A DNA stretch of 64,000 bases. Origin: Thiodiazotropha sp050305635. Its GTDB lineage: Bacteria > Pseudomonadota > Gammaproteobacteria > Chromatiales > Chromatiaceae. A program made the position numbers and the translations under genes. This document shows, in pieces, positions 24,777-32,258 of this stretch. Location: assembly GCA_050305635.1 (NCBI GenBank), contig JBNLFS010000059.1, positions 29,931 to 93,930 of the forward strand. The letters are read 5' to 3'. The stretch's first letter is position 1, and every line of letters begins with the position of its first letter. The notes under the pieces were generated by a model. It did not search any database, was not told the origin of the DNA, and was given only the letters and a program-made list of their open reading frames with translations.

Positions 24777-25172
24777 TCAATTACCCAGCGCCGATCCGTA
24801 ACTTTTGTCGATCACCGGGATGTGATGGTCCAGCCAGTTTTTGATGAACGACATGGTGCCGTCTTCGATATCGGCATCGCCCGCATGGAATTTTTCCTGC
24901 AAATCGGCACAGGTCTGAACCAGTTGATTGTGCTCCTGGCGATGCGCATCAAGGCCCTTGTAACCCCGTTCTTCCATTAATTGTTCTTCGGTCTGGAAAT
25001 GTTCAACGACAAAATCGATCAAACTGTCGAGCCGGTTACCGATGTCGCTGCGTCCACCAGCGGTCACTGCGTCATTGAGGGCATTGACACGATCAAACAG
25101 TTCCTGGTGCTGGTTGTCGCAAATTTCAACGTTGGTGGCGTATTTGTCATAAGTCCATTGCATTAATGACAT
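24777..25172 (-). CDS. Bacteriohemerythrin
   Basis: A 131-residue single-domain hemerythrin, an O2-binding non-haem di-iron protein of the cytosol. The metal ligands are visible in order: His in CDNQHQELFD with its Glu, the pair in VVEHFQTEEQ, DAHRQEHNQL, and the closing LDHHIPVIDKSYG. An AGGAA site precedes the ATG. It is monocistronic with a strong terminator. Related proteins supply oxygen to oxidases or sense it in microaerobic bacteria. Confidence 0.95.
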   Translation of the reverse strand: MSLMQWTYDKYATNVEICDNQHQELFDRVNALNDAVTAGGRSDIGNRLDSLIDFVVEHFQTEEQLMEERGYKGLDAHRQEHNQLVQTCADLQEKFHAGDADIEDGTMSFIKNWLDHHIPVIDKSYGSALGN

Positions 25173-25924
25173 GCTCTCGTTCCTCTCTCGTAAAAAGTGT
25201 TTTCCATAATGTTTTGATCTCTTGCAGTACAGGAATCAAAAGCGTATCTCCGCGGGGTAAACTCCGCATCCGTTGTGGTTCGAAATACTGTATACGCTTT
25301 TCTGTATGCGACTGGTTGACGTTTCACTCAGTGATAGTGCTTGAGATTCACGACTCTCCAGTGCCGACCCGCCGCTTAATACGCTGGACCGCTTGAGACC
25401 CGCCAAGGTCGTGATGAGTGAATCCTGTGTTCCCGTGTGCGTTCAATACCTGCAGCGGGATCGCAGCGGAGTGGTTTCTTTGGTGTATCCATGTTTCTTG
25501 AGTCGATCCCTGATGATCGAAATGGTGTGGATGAAAACGGACGATCACTCTCGAATAACAACTCCGTGCTCGAGGTGGAGACGGGATTCTATATTAAAAA
25601 AACCGACAATGAACAGGGTTATTGTTCAACGATGTTTATTAAAAACGGTTTAAAAACAGTGAGATCCCGTGCGATAGAATGGATTGGCTGTAGAATACTC
25701 TGTACGCCTGTCAGGTCTGCAAGGCCAGAGTAGACAAAGCTTGCTTGTCATCATTCTGGTAATCCCGGATTCCGCTTCGCTGCATCCGGGCTACGTTTCG
25801 GTTCGCTTCAGAAGGCTAGGCTTTGGATGCCCTATACCCCGATATCATTCTGGTAATCCCGGATTCCGCTTTGCTGCATCCGGGTTACGTTTCGGTTCGC
25901 TTCAGAACGTTAGGCTTGGATGCC
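25173..25924. other. Intergenic region with tandem repeat, no convincing gene
   Basis: Between the bacteriohemerythrin start and the glutamate dehydrogenase stop. The promoter of the former should lie near 25180-25330. Short open frames on both strands overlap one another and show no signals. The right third is taken up by a 94-bp tandem duplication. Confidence 0.6.
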
Positions 25925-25937
25925 CTATACCCCGATA
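25751..25937. repeat. 94-bp tandem duplication across the gdh stop codon
   Basis: Unit 1 is 25751-25844 (94 bp) and unit 2 is 25845-25937 (93 bp); they differ by about four substitutions and one missing T. Each holds the TCCGGATTCCGCTT-type and CATCCGGG repeat core and ends with CCTATACCCCGATA. In unit 2 that end is the last codons and stop of the glutamate dehydrogenase gene, so unit 1 carries an untranslated ghost copy of the gene end. Confidence 0.92.
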
Positions 25938-27343
25938 TCAATGTAGGAACGCGCAAGCTTTTGCAAGGCTATCATGTAGGCCGCTGTGCGATAGTCTTCA
26001 ATCAGCGGATTACGCTGTCGAATATCGATGATCTCCTGCATCGCCTGGCGCATGCTGTCATCCAGACCGGAACGCACCAGATCGAGTTCGTCAGCGCCCC
26101 GGCAGAGACTTTTGCTGATCCATTCCGGAACCGTACGTCCCATGGTTTCTTCGAGAGCCGCCACGATCGTGCGGCCCCGGGATTCGTCGAGTCGCCGTTC
26201 GATGCGGCCGAAACGCATGTGGCTGAGGTTGCGGATCCATTCGAAATAGGAGACCACCACGCCACCGGCATTCACATAGGCATCGGGCAGAATGGTGATG
26301 CCCCGGTTGCGGAGGATGCGGTCGGCTTCGAAAGTTACCGGTCCGTTGGCGGCTTCCGCGATCAGTTTGGCCTTGATGTTCGGTGCGTTGTTTTCCGTTA
26401 TCGCGGCCTCGATCGCGGCGGGTATCAGAATGTCGCATTCGTATTCGAGAACAGAGTTACCATTCTCGATGAATTCGCCTCCGGCGAATCCCTTCAGTCC
26501 GCCGTGGGAGGTACGATGGTAGTAGGCCTCCTCCACGTGAATGCCGTCCGGATTATAGATGGCGCCGTCACGTACGATGATGGCGATGATCTTCGCGCCG
26601 TCCTCCTCGGAGAGAAACTTGGCGGCGTGGTAGCCTACGTTGCCCAGTCCCTGGATGATGATGCGCTTGCCTTCGAGGGTGCCATCCAGGCCGCTCTCGC
26701 GCAGCTCCTCCTTATGCCGGAAGAACTCCTGCAATGCATACTGCACACCTCGTCCGGTAGCCTCGGTACGCCCGTTGACACCCCCATGGGCCACCGGTTT
26801 TCCGGTCACGCAGGCGAGTGCGTTGATGTCCTCGGGATAGAGGTGTTTGTAGGTGTCCGCAATCCATGCCATCTCCCTTTGCCCGGTGCCCATGTCCGGA
26901 GCCGGTACATTAGTGGAGGGACTCAGGAAACCGGCCGCGGCGAGTTCCCGGGTAAAACGCCGGGTGATCTGTTTCAACTCGTCACGATTGTAGTTATTGG
27001 GATTGATGTACAGACCTCCCTTGGAGCCGCCGAACGGCACATCCACGATCGCGCATTTGTAGGTCATCAATGCGGCGAGCGCTTCCACCTCCTGCTGATC
27101 GACACTTTCCGAGTAGCGCAGACCCCCTTTGGCGGGCAGACGATGGACACTGTGCACGGCGCGCCATCCGGTGAATACCTCGACCTTGCCGCGGATCTCC
27201 ACCGGGAAGGTAACTTGCAGCACCGATGTGCAGCACTTGATGGCATTGGCGATGCCGGGTTCCAGATCCATCAGGGCGAGGGCGCGATCCACCATGTGAT
27301 CAACGCTTTGTCGAAAGGTCAGGCCAGAGGGGTTTTCAGTCAC
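25925..27343 (-). CDS. gdhA: Glu/Leu/Phe/Val dehydrogenase (glutamate dehydrogenase)
   Basis: A 472-residue oxidative deaminase linking glutamate and 2-oxoglutarate. The substrate domain has GGLRYSESVDQQEVEALA and MTYKCAIVDVPFGGSKGG, which hold the catalytic Lys residues; PAPDMGTGQREMAW carries the catalytic Asp. The Rossmann part shows IQGLGNVGYHAAKFL. The length fits catabolic, likely NAD-preferring hexameric enzymes, though cofactor choice is not certain. It follows the SDR gene by 17 bases on the minus strand. Its stop codon lies in the second unit of a tandem duplication. Confidence 0.92.
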   Translation of the reverse strand: MTENPSGLTFRQSVDHMVDRALALMDLEPGIANAIKCCTSVLQVTFPVEIRGKVEVFTGWRAVHSVHRLPAKGGLRYSESVDQQEVEALAALMTYKCAIVDVPFGGSKGGLYINPNNYNRDELKQITRRFTRELAAAGFLSPSTNVPAPDMGTGQREMAWIADTYKHLYPEDINALACVTGKPVAHGGVNGRTEATGRGVQYALQEFFRHKEELRESGLDGTLEGKRIIIQGLGNVGYHAAKFLSEEDGAKIIAIIVRDGAIYNPDGIHVEEAYYHRTSHGGLKGFAGGEFIENGNSVLEYECDILIPAAIEAAITENNAPNIKAKLIAEAANGPVTFEADRILRNRGITILPDAYVNAGGVVVSYFEWIRNLSHMRFGRIERRLDESRGRTIVAALEETMGRTVPEWISKSLCRGADELDLVRSGLDDSMRQAMQEIIDIRQRNPLIEDYRTAAYMIALQKLARSYIDIGV

Positions 27344-27360
27344 GTTACACGCTCGCAGGA

Positions 27361-28137
27361 TTATTGTTGGAGTGTTCTTCCGCCGTCGACCGGTATGATC
27401 TGTCCGGTGATGTAATCGGCGTCTCGGTGCAGAAACACCACGGTACGGGCAATGTCTGAGACCTGTCCGGGGCGTTTCAATGCGGTTCTTTCCACGATGG
27501 TCTTGCGATCCTCGTCACTGAGTCCCTGCTCAGGCCAGAGGATGGCGCCCGGTGCGACTCCGTTAACCCGGATCTCCGGACCCAGCTCGCGGGCCAGGGA
27601 TTTGACCAGCATGGCATTGCCCGCCTTGGCAATGGAGTAGATTGGGTGGTCCTTCAAAGGCCGGAAGGCATGAATGTCCACCAGGTTGATGATCGATCCG
27701 TGTCGTTCACGCAGCAACGGAGCCGCCGCGCGGGAGAGAAAGAAAGGCGCCTTGAGATTGCTGCCGATCAGATCATCCCATTGGGACTCCGTGACCTGGT
27801 CGAGTGGGGTGGGATAGAAACTCGACGCATTGTTGATCAGCAGATCGAGCCCACGGTTGTGTTCACGCACCTGATCAAGCATCCGTTCATGACTCTCGGG
27901 ATCGAGCAGATCCGCCTGGATCAGGTGAACGGAGTGGGGGCGACGGCCTTCCAGTCGCTGCTTGAGATTTTCCGCGGCGTCCCGGGAACGGCGATAGTGA
28001 ATGAACAGGTCCATGCCGAGCTGGTGAAGCTGTTCGGCGACCGCTGCTCCGATGCGATGGGCGGCGCCGGTGATCAGACCCGTTTGACCGGTGAGCGTCT
28101 CGCCCGGGCCCGATTCATCGGAATGACGCTGAGTCAT
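27361..28137 (-). CDS. Pteridine reductase-like short-chain dehydrogenase
   Basis: 258 residues from the ATG at 28137, preferred over the ATG at 28149 because GGAG lies six bases before it. The NAD(P)-binding motif is TGAAHRIGAA, the active site includes NNASSFYPT and YSIAK (Tyr and Lys), and GGRTLQQ ends the protein. The NNASSFYPT segment is typical of bacterial pteridine reductases (FolM-like), which reduce dihydrobiopterin or dihydrofolate. It is read with the glutamate dehydrogenase gene and is divergent from midA. Confidence 0.85.
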   Translation of the reverse strand: MTQRHSDESGPGETLTGQTGLITGAAHRIGAAVAEQLHQLGMDLFIHYRRSRDAAENLKQRLEGRRPHSVHLIQADLLDPESHERMLDQVREHNRGLDLLINNASSFYPTPLDQVTESQWDDLIGSNLKAPFFLSRAAAPLLRERHGSIINLVDIHAFRPLKDHPIYSIAKAGNAMLVKSLARELGPEIRVNGVAPGAILWPEQGLSDEDRKTIVERTALKRPGQVSDIARTVVFLHRDADYITGQIIPVDGGRTLQQ

Positions 28138-28521
28138 CAGATACTCCATGGTTGAACTTTATGGATGTCGGAATGTTCTATTCATCCGGTTGCAACGGGC
28201 CAGGCAGATGCCGATGCCGAGAGGGTCAAACTGACCGGGATGGCATCGGAGCAGAGCCGGAGGCGCATCCCATGATGGCCGGATCAAGTTGTTCCAAATG
28301 CACCTTGATGCGGAGATGTGAACCGATTAAGGTGCCCGTCTAACAGGCTATTGAAATGCTACTCAGAGGATACGATCCTGCGTTGAAATACGCCTCATTA
28401 TGCTCATTTGCTCCAGTAAGCTGCGCATTATCGACGAATTTCGCCTTGTTCGTACTCGCCTGAGCGAATTTCAATAGCCGGCTAACACTAACTTTAGCGG
28501 ATTCAAACAGGTTTCTAAACC
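28138..28521. other. Divergent intergenic region with hairpin element
   Basis: Between the minus-strand SDR gene and plus-strand midA. It contains a 139-bp inverted-repeat element at 28341-28484 and otherwise no gene; promoters were not resolved by eye. Confidence 0.6.
28341..28484. repeat. Dispersed hairpin element, long form
   Basis: The left arm GGCTATTGAAAT...CTCAG (28346-28366) matches the right arm CTGAG...ATTTCAATAGCC (28460-28479) inverted. The right part shares TTCGCCTTG, ACTCG and CTGAG with the compact element at 39029-39089, so they belong to one family. The middle (28367-28459) is extra sequence missing from the short form. Confidence 0.75.
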
Positions 28522-29730
28522 ATGCCGGATTGTCTCAATCCCCAAGCCCGTACCACAACTCATACGCTGCCGATGCCGGATCCCAAGGATCAGGCGGTGA
28601 GTGAACGTTTGACGCGCCAGATCGCGCGCGAAATCGACAAAGCGGGGGGGAGCATCCCCTTCGATTGCTTCATGGAACGGGCGCTCTATGCGCCGGGATT
28701 GGGCTACTACGTGGCCGGCAGCCGCAAGTTCGGCGAGCACGGGGATTTCATCACCGCACCGGAAGTATCACCCCTGTTTGCCCAGTGTCTGGGGCGGCAG
28801 ATCGCACCGGTGATGAGCGCCGCGGGTTCTTCTCAGGTGCTGGAGTTTGGCGCGGGTTCCGGACGTTTGGCCACGGATCTGCTGCTCGGGATGGAACAGT
28901 TGGGTCAACTACCGGAACACTACGCGATCCTTGAGGTCAGTCCGGAACTCCGCGCCCGGCAGAAAGCGACCCTGCAAGCCGAGGCGCCACATTTGCTGAA
29001 CCGCGTGACCTGGCTGGAACAGATGCCGGATCGGTTCTCCGGCTGCGTGATCGCCAACGAACTGTTGGATGCCATGTCCGTGAGCCGTTTTCGCATTCGC
29101 AATCAACGTATCGAGGAGTGCTTCGTCGGATATCGCGACGGGACATTCCAGGAGTGCTACCAGACGGTAAAAACTCCGGGACTGGAACAGGCCGTGACGC
29201 TGCTTCAGCGTCAGTTGGGACGCGCATTGCCCGATGACTATGTCACGGAAATCAATCTACGACAGGCGGCCTGGCTGAAGGCGTTGGGCCAGGCGATGCA
29301 AAAGGGTGCGGTGCTGTTGATCGATTACGGCTACAGCAGCGCCGAGTACTACCATCCCCAACGCAACCAGGGCACTCTGATGTGCCACTATCGCCACCGG
29401 GCCCATGCTGATCCCTATCGCTGGGTGGGGCTGCAGGACATCACCTGTCATGTGGACTTCACCGCCGCGGCCCGCGGGGCGCTGGAATCGGGATTTCATC
29501 TGGGGGGATATACCACTCAGGCCCATTTTCTGATTGCCAACGGTCTCGATACCTTACTCGCGGAATCGGATCCGAATGACGTGGCCCGCCACATGGCCCT
29601 GGTTCAAGGTGTGAAAAAGCTCACCCTCCCATCTGAGATGGGGGAGAAGTTCAAGGTGCTGGGTTTGCTGAAAGGACTCTCAATCAACCTTCAGGGATTC
29701 GCCCTAAGGGATTTTTGCGAAAGACTCTGA
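28522..29730 (+). CDS. midA: SAM-dependent methyltransferase MidA homologue
   Basis: A 402-residue member of the NDUFAF7/MidA family of protein-arginine methyltransferases. SAM-binding motif I is LEFGAGSGRLATDLL, followed by ILEVSPELRARQ, VIANELLDAMSVSRF and the later GAVLLIDYGY. Mitochondrial relatives methylate a complex I subunit; the bacterial role is less clear but may be the same on NuoD. An ATG at 28573 is an alternative start. It stands alone between the hairpin element and a convergent thioredoxin-like gene. Confidence 0.9.
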   Translation: MPDCLNPQARTTTHTLPMPDPKDQAVSERLTRQIAREIDKAGGSIPFDCFMERALYAPGLGYYVAGSRKFGEHGDFITAPEVSPLFAQCLGRQIAPVMSAAGSSQVLEFGAGSGRLATDLLLGMEQLGQLPEHYAILEVSPELRARQKATLQAEAPHLLNRVTWLEQMPDRFSGCVIANELLDAMSVSRFRIRNQRIEECFVGYRDGTFQECYQTVKTPGLEQAVTLLQRQLGRALPDDYVTEINLRQAAWLKALGQAMQKGAVLLIDYGYSSAEYYHPQRNQGTLMCHYRHRAHADPYRWVGLQDITCHVDFTAAARGALESGFHLGGYTTQAHFLIANGLDTLLAESDPNDVARHMALVQGVKKLTLPSEMGEKFKVLGLLKGLSINLQGFALRDFCERL

Positions 29731-29754
29731 GTGGCGGATTTCGATCCGGTGCTT

Positions 29755-30216
29755 TCAGTGCAGCGCCCGATAGGAGTCCATCAGTGAGGCGCGCAACAGC
29801 GCCCGGTACTCATCCTGCTTGAGGTTGTAGCCGACAATGGGATCGGTTAACGGGGTTCCGTCCGGCGCCAGGAAAACCAGGGTCGGTACGGCATAGATTT
29901 TGTAGCGTTCCTTGAACTGTCTGCTGCGTATCGGATCGCCGTTGAAGTCAGTCACCTTTCCGCCCGAATTGATATCAAACTCCCGGATCAGTGGGGGTTG
30001 CAGAGAGCAAGTGTCCGGAAGTGGGGTGAGGATGTCCTTGCGAAGCTGTTCGCAATACCCGCATGCTTCGGATTCGAAGACCGCCAGTATGGGTACATGA
30101 CCCTGTTTGGCGGCCTGAGAGACATCGGCCCAGTCGCGGGTGGAAAGTAGGTCGTCTGCCTGAGTGAGGCCGGTGATCAGGGCCAGAAGAATGCTCGAAA
30201 GATACTGCTTGATCAT
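29755..30216 (-). CDS. Periplasmic thioredoxin-fold protein
   Basis: 153 residues with a signal peptide (about 1-20, ending TQA). A CGYC active site in SEACGYCEQLRKDI is followed by IYAVPTLVFLAPDG with the cis-Pro of thioredoxin folds. It resembles SoxW/DsbE-like periplasmic reductants, which keep cytochrome or sulfur-oxidation proteins reduced. No sox or ccm genes are near, so the partner is unknown. It is convergent with midA at 24 bases. Confidence 0.85.
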   Translation of the reverse strand: MIKQYLSSILLALITGLTQADDLLSTRDWADVSQAAKQGHVPILAVFESEACGYCEQLRKDILTPLPDTCSLQPPLIREFDINSGGKVTDFNGDPIRSRQFKERYKIYAVPTLVFLAPDGTPLTDPIVGYNLKQDEYRALLRASLMDSYRALH

Positions 30217-30361
30217 CAGTAGCTGCTACTTGACTGGATGATGGTGGTGAATAGTATATCGATAAGTTCTAATATTGCAATGCAAAAAACGACTTATGCC
30301 GTGTCGACGTGCGCGGCCGCTGCAATGAATCATGAGTGTTTATGATGCCCGGCGAAGAGGG

Positions 30362-31069
30362 CTAGCCGGCTTCCGGGAGCAGCATATAGGTTGGAATGGG
30401 GACCGGTAATTTCTTGAAAAGCAGGAAGTTACCCCCCTCATCCCGCATGATCATACGTCCTTCGTCAAGACGGTACTGGTAAGCTTGTGTGACCCCCGAT
30501 TCGGGATCGTGCATCAGCAGGTAATCGCCCTCGATCCGGTATCTCCCGTCCCGATAGACCTCGGCACTGGCATAAATGCGGAAGTACCCATACATCACCA
30601 GTACGATTTCACCACCCTGACCAACCCAGATGCCATCCACGTCCGATGCGGTCTGGTAACTGTATTGAGGCTGAGTGATCCCCGGAATCAAGGATTGACC
30701 GGGCAGGTACGCGCCGGGAATTCCCGTGATCGAACCGGGCATCATGCCCGGTGCGGCTCCAGGAAGCGTGCCGGGCATATAGCTGCCTGGATAACCCGGC
30801 ATGTAGCTGGAATAACCGGGGATGTTCCAGGGTTGATAGCCAAAAGGCGATATTCCGCTGTTGAAAGGTTGTGAAGATGAGGAGAAGTCCCAACCGTCTT
30901 TCTTCTTGAACTTAAACGCCAGGTTGCCCATGGCGTCCATCATGGACAGCATGGCTTTGCTCATGATCTCTGCCGGGGATGCGGCAGTCACGAGTGTCGG
31001 ACAGAACAGGGCGATGACCAGGATGCAGGTAAAAAGTCTGCGGCCAGGTCGGTCGTTCGACGGGGTCAC
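30362..31069 (-). CDS. Secreted protein with Met-Pro-Gly-rich segment
   Basis: 235 residues from a GTG at 31069 that has GGAG seven bases upstream; the frame is open to another GTG at 31087 without such a site. A signal peptide is followed by a helix (MSKAMLSMMDAMGN), then a 75-residue low-complexity part full of PG steps (GYPGSYMPG, PGAAPGMMPG, GIPGAYLPG). The C-terminal domain (about 145-235) is compact with IWVGQGGEIVLVMYGYFRIY. No family is recognised. The PG-rich part looks like a flexible spacer and the end domain like a small lipocalin or beta-barrel fold; both are guesses. Confidence 0.7.
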   Translation of the reverse strand: MTPSNDRPGRRLFTCILVIALFCPTLVTAASPAEIMSKAMLSMMDAMGNLAFKFKKKDGWDFSSSSQPFNSGISPFGYQPWNIPGYSSYMPGYPGSYMPGTLPGAAPGMMPGSITGIPGAYLPGQSLIPGITQPQYSYQTASDVDGIWVGQGGEIVLVMYGYFRIYASAEVYRDGRYRIEGDYLLMHDPESGVTQAYQYRLDEGRMIMRDEGGNFLLFKKLPVPIPTYMLLPEAG

Positions 31070-31526
31070 ACGGTTTCTCCATGACACGGAGACAGGCTGC
31101 TGGATTCTGCGGAATCGGATGACAGGGATAACGCCAGGGTGCGCAGACCGGCAGGTTTCCGTGCGCGGTCACTCATGAACCGCTCTGCCGATGAGTCGAT
31201 TCGACACGGGATCTGTTGGGTCGATAAGTGATTCATGGGCTGCTTCAGTCAGATATTCCGTGTCAGGGATGATAGCAATCCCGTTAACTCTTGACCATGA
31301 ACTCTTGCCAGAACGCTGTAATGGTGGTTAGCTTTAGCACTCGTAATTACGCGGTCTGCGTCAGCCGAGAATGTGCGGGTGAAATCCTCCAGAGGGAACC
31401 ACAGGGTATCTGGAGAATGGTTTCCGCGCGTTGGTGACGATCAGGCTGAGCGGATATCGAATGGAAGATTCTGCCGAACCGGTGAATCTAATCGATCACA
31501 AAAACAGACGATGACGGAGGAGCTTG
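31070..31526. other. Divergent intergenic region, nothing recognised
   Basis: It lies between the PG-rich secreted protein and rsd and should hold promoters in both directions. Short open frames here lack supporting signals. Only the GGAGGAG ribosome binding site of rsd (31516-31522) is clear. Confidence 0.4.
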
Positions 31527-31976
31527 ATGAGTGCTCACGGGGGAGTAGTGGAAGAGCGTAGGACAGCCACCCAGGATTTGATTGACAAGCTTCTCCAGGA
31601 ACGCCAGGAGATGCTGGTCCTGTTTTGTGAGGTTGCGGGACTCGAACCCTATCATCGTTCGTCTTCTCTGGACGATCAGCTGCAAACCTTCTGTCAGGTA
31701 CTCATCGATTACACGGCGTTTGGTCACTTTGAGGTTTTTGGACGCATCAGCGACGGTAACGAACGCCGCAGTGCGGTGCTCAAAGTTGCGGAGAAAATCT
31801 ATCCCGATTTCGTCAAGGCCAGCGAATTGGCGGTTGCCTTCAATGACCGCTACGATCTGTCCGATCATCAACTCAAGCTGGACCATCTCCCAGAGGATCT
31901 CTCCCGGCTTGGCGAAGAACTTGCGGTACGGATCGAGTTGGAAGATCAGCTGCTCGCCACCATGATGGAACGTTAA
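31527..31976 (+). CDS. rsd: Rsd/AlgQ anti-sigma70 factor
   Basis: 149 residues from the ATG at 31527, preceded by GGAGGAG. Family segments are plain: ERQEMLVLFCEVAGLEPY, TFCQVLIDYTAFGHFEVF and IYPDFVKASELAVAFNDRY. Rsd binds region 4 of sigma70 and frees RNA polymerase for other sigma factors in stationary phase; AlgQ of Pseudomonas is the orthologue. A large cyclase-like gene follows 280 bases later on the same strand. An antisense frame of similar length is a shadow. Confidence 0.92.
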   Translation: MSAHGGVVEERRTATQDLIDKLLQERQEMLVLFCEVAGLEPYHRSSSLDDQLQTFCQVLIDYTAFGHFEVFGRISDGNERRSAVLKVAEKIYPDFVKASELAVAFNDRYDLSDHQLKLDHLPEDLSRLGEELAVRIELEDQLLATMMER

Positions 31977-32258
31977 GCGCCTGTCATTCACATCGTCGAT
32001 CGCTTACTCACAAACCCGCTCATCGTATGTGAGCCGCCCTGTCATCCTTGAGCGGTGTTGCGTGACAAGTCCGGGTTCCTCGATCCCGTGATCCCGGAAT
32101 GCCAAAAACGGGTGTATCCCGTCGTTGTGACCGTACCTTGATCACATTTCAGTCCTGATGTGAATGAATCGTTTGAGCTGAAGTTCCCTTTTTTCATGAC
32201 ATAAACTAGACTCGATCGTGTAACCTACTGAGTTATATGGAGCTTTTACTTTACCCAA

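Noticed and set aside
25166..25733. Several short frames on both strands before gdhA
   Set aside because: They overlap each other and show no ribosome site or family motif.
25751..25937. Tandem repeat considered as a CRISPR fragment
   Set aside because: There are only two units of 94 bp with no spacers, and one unit includes a gene end.
31488..31991. 167-codon frame antisense to rsd
   Set aside because: The plus strand matches Rsd/AlgQ clearly and has GGAGGAG before its ATG.
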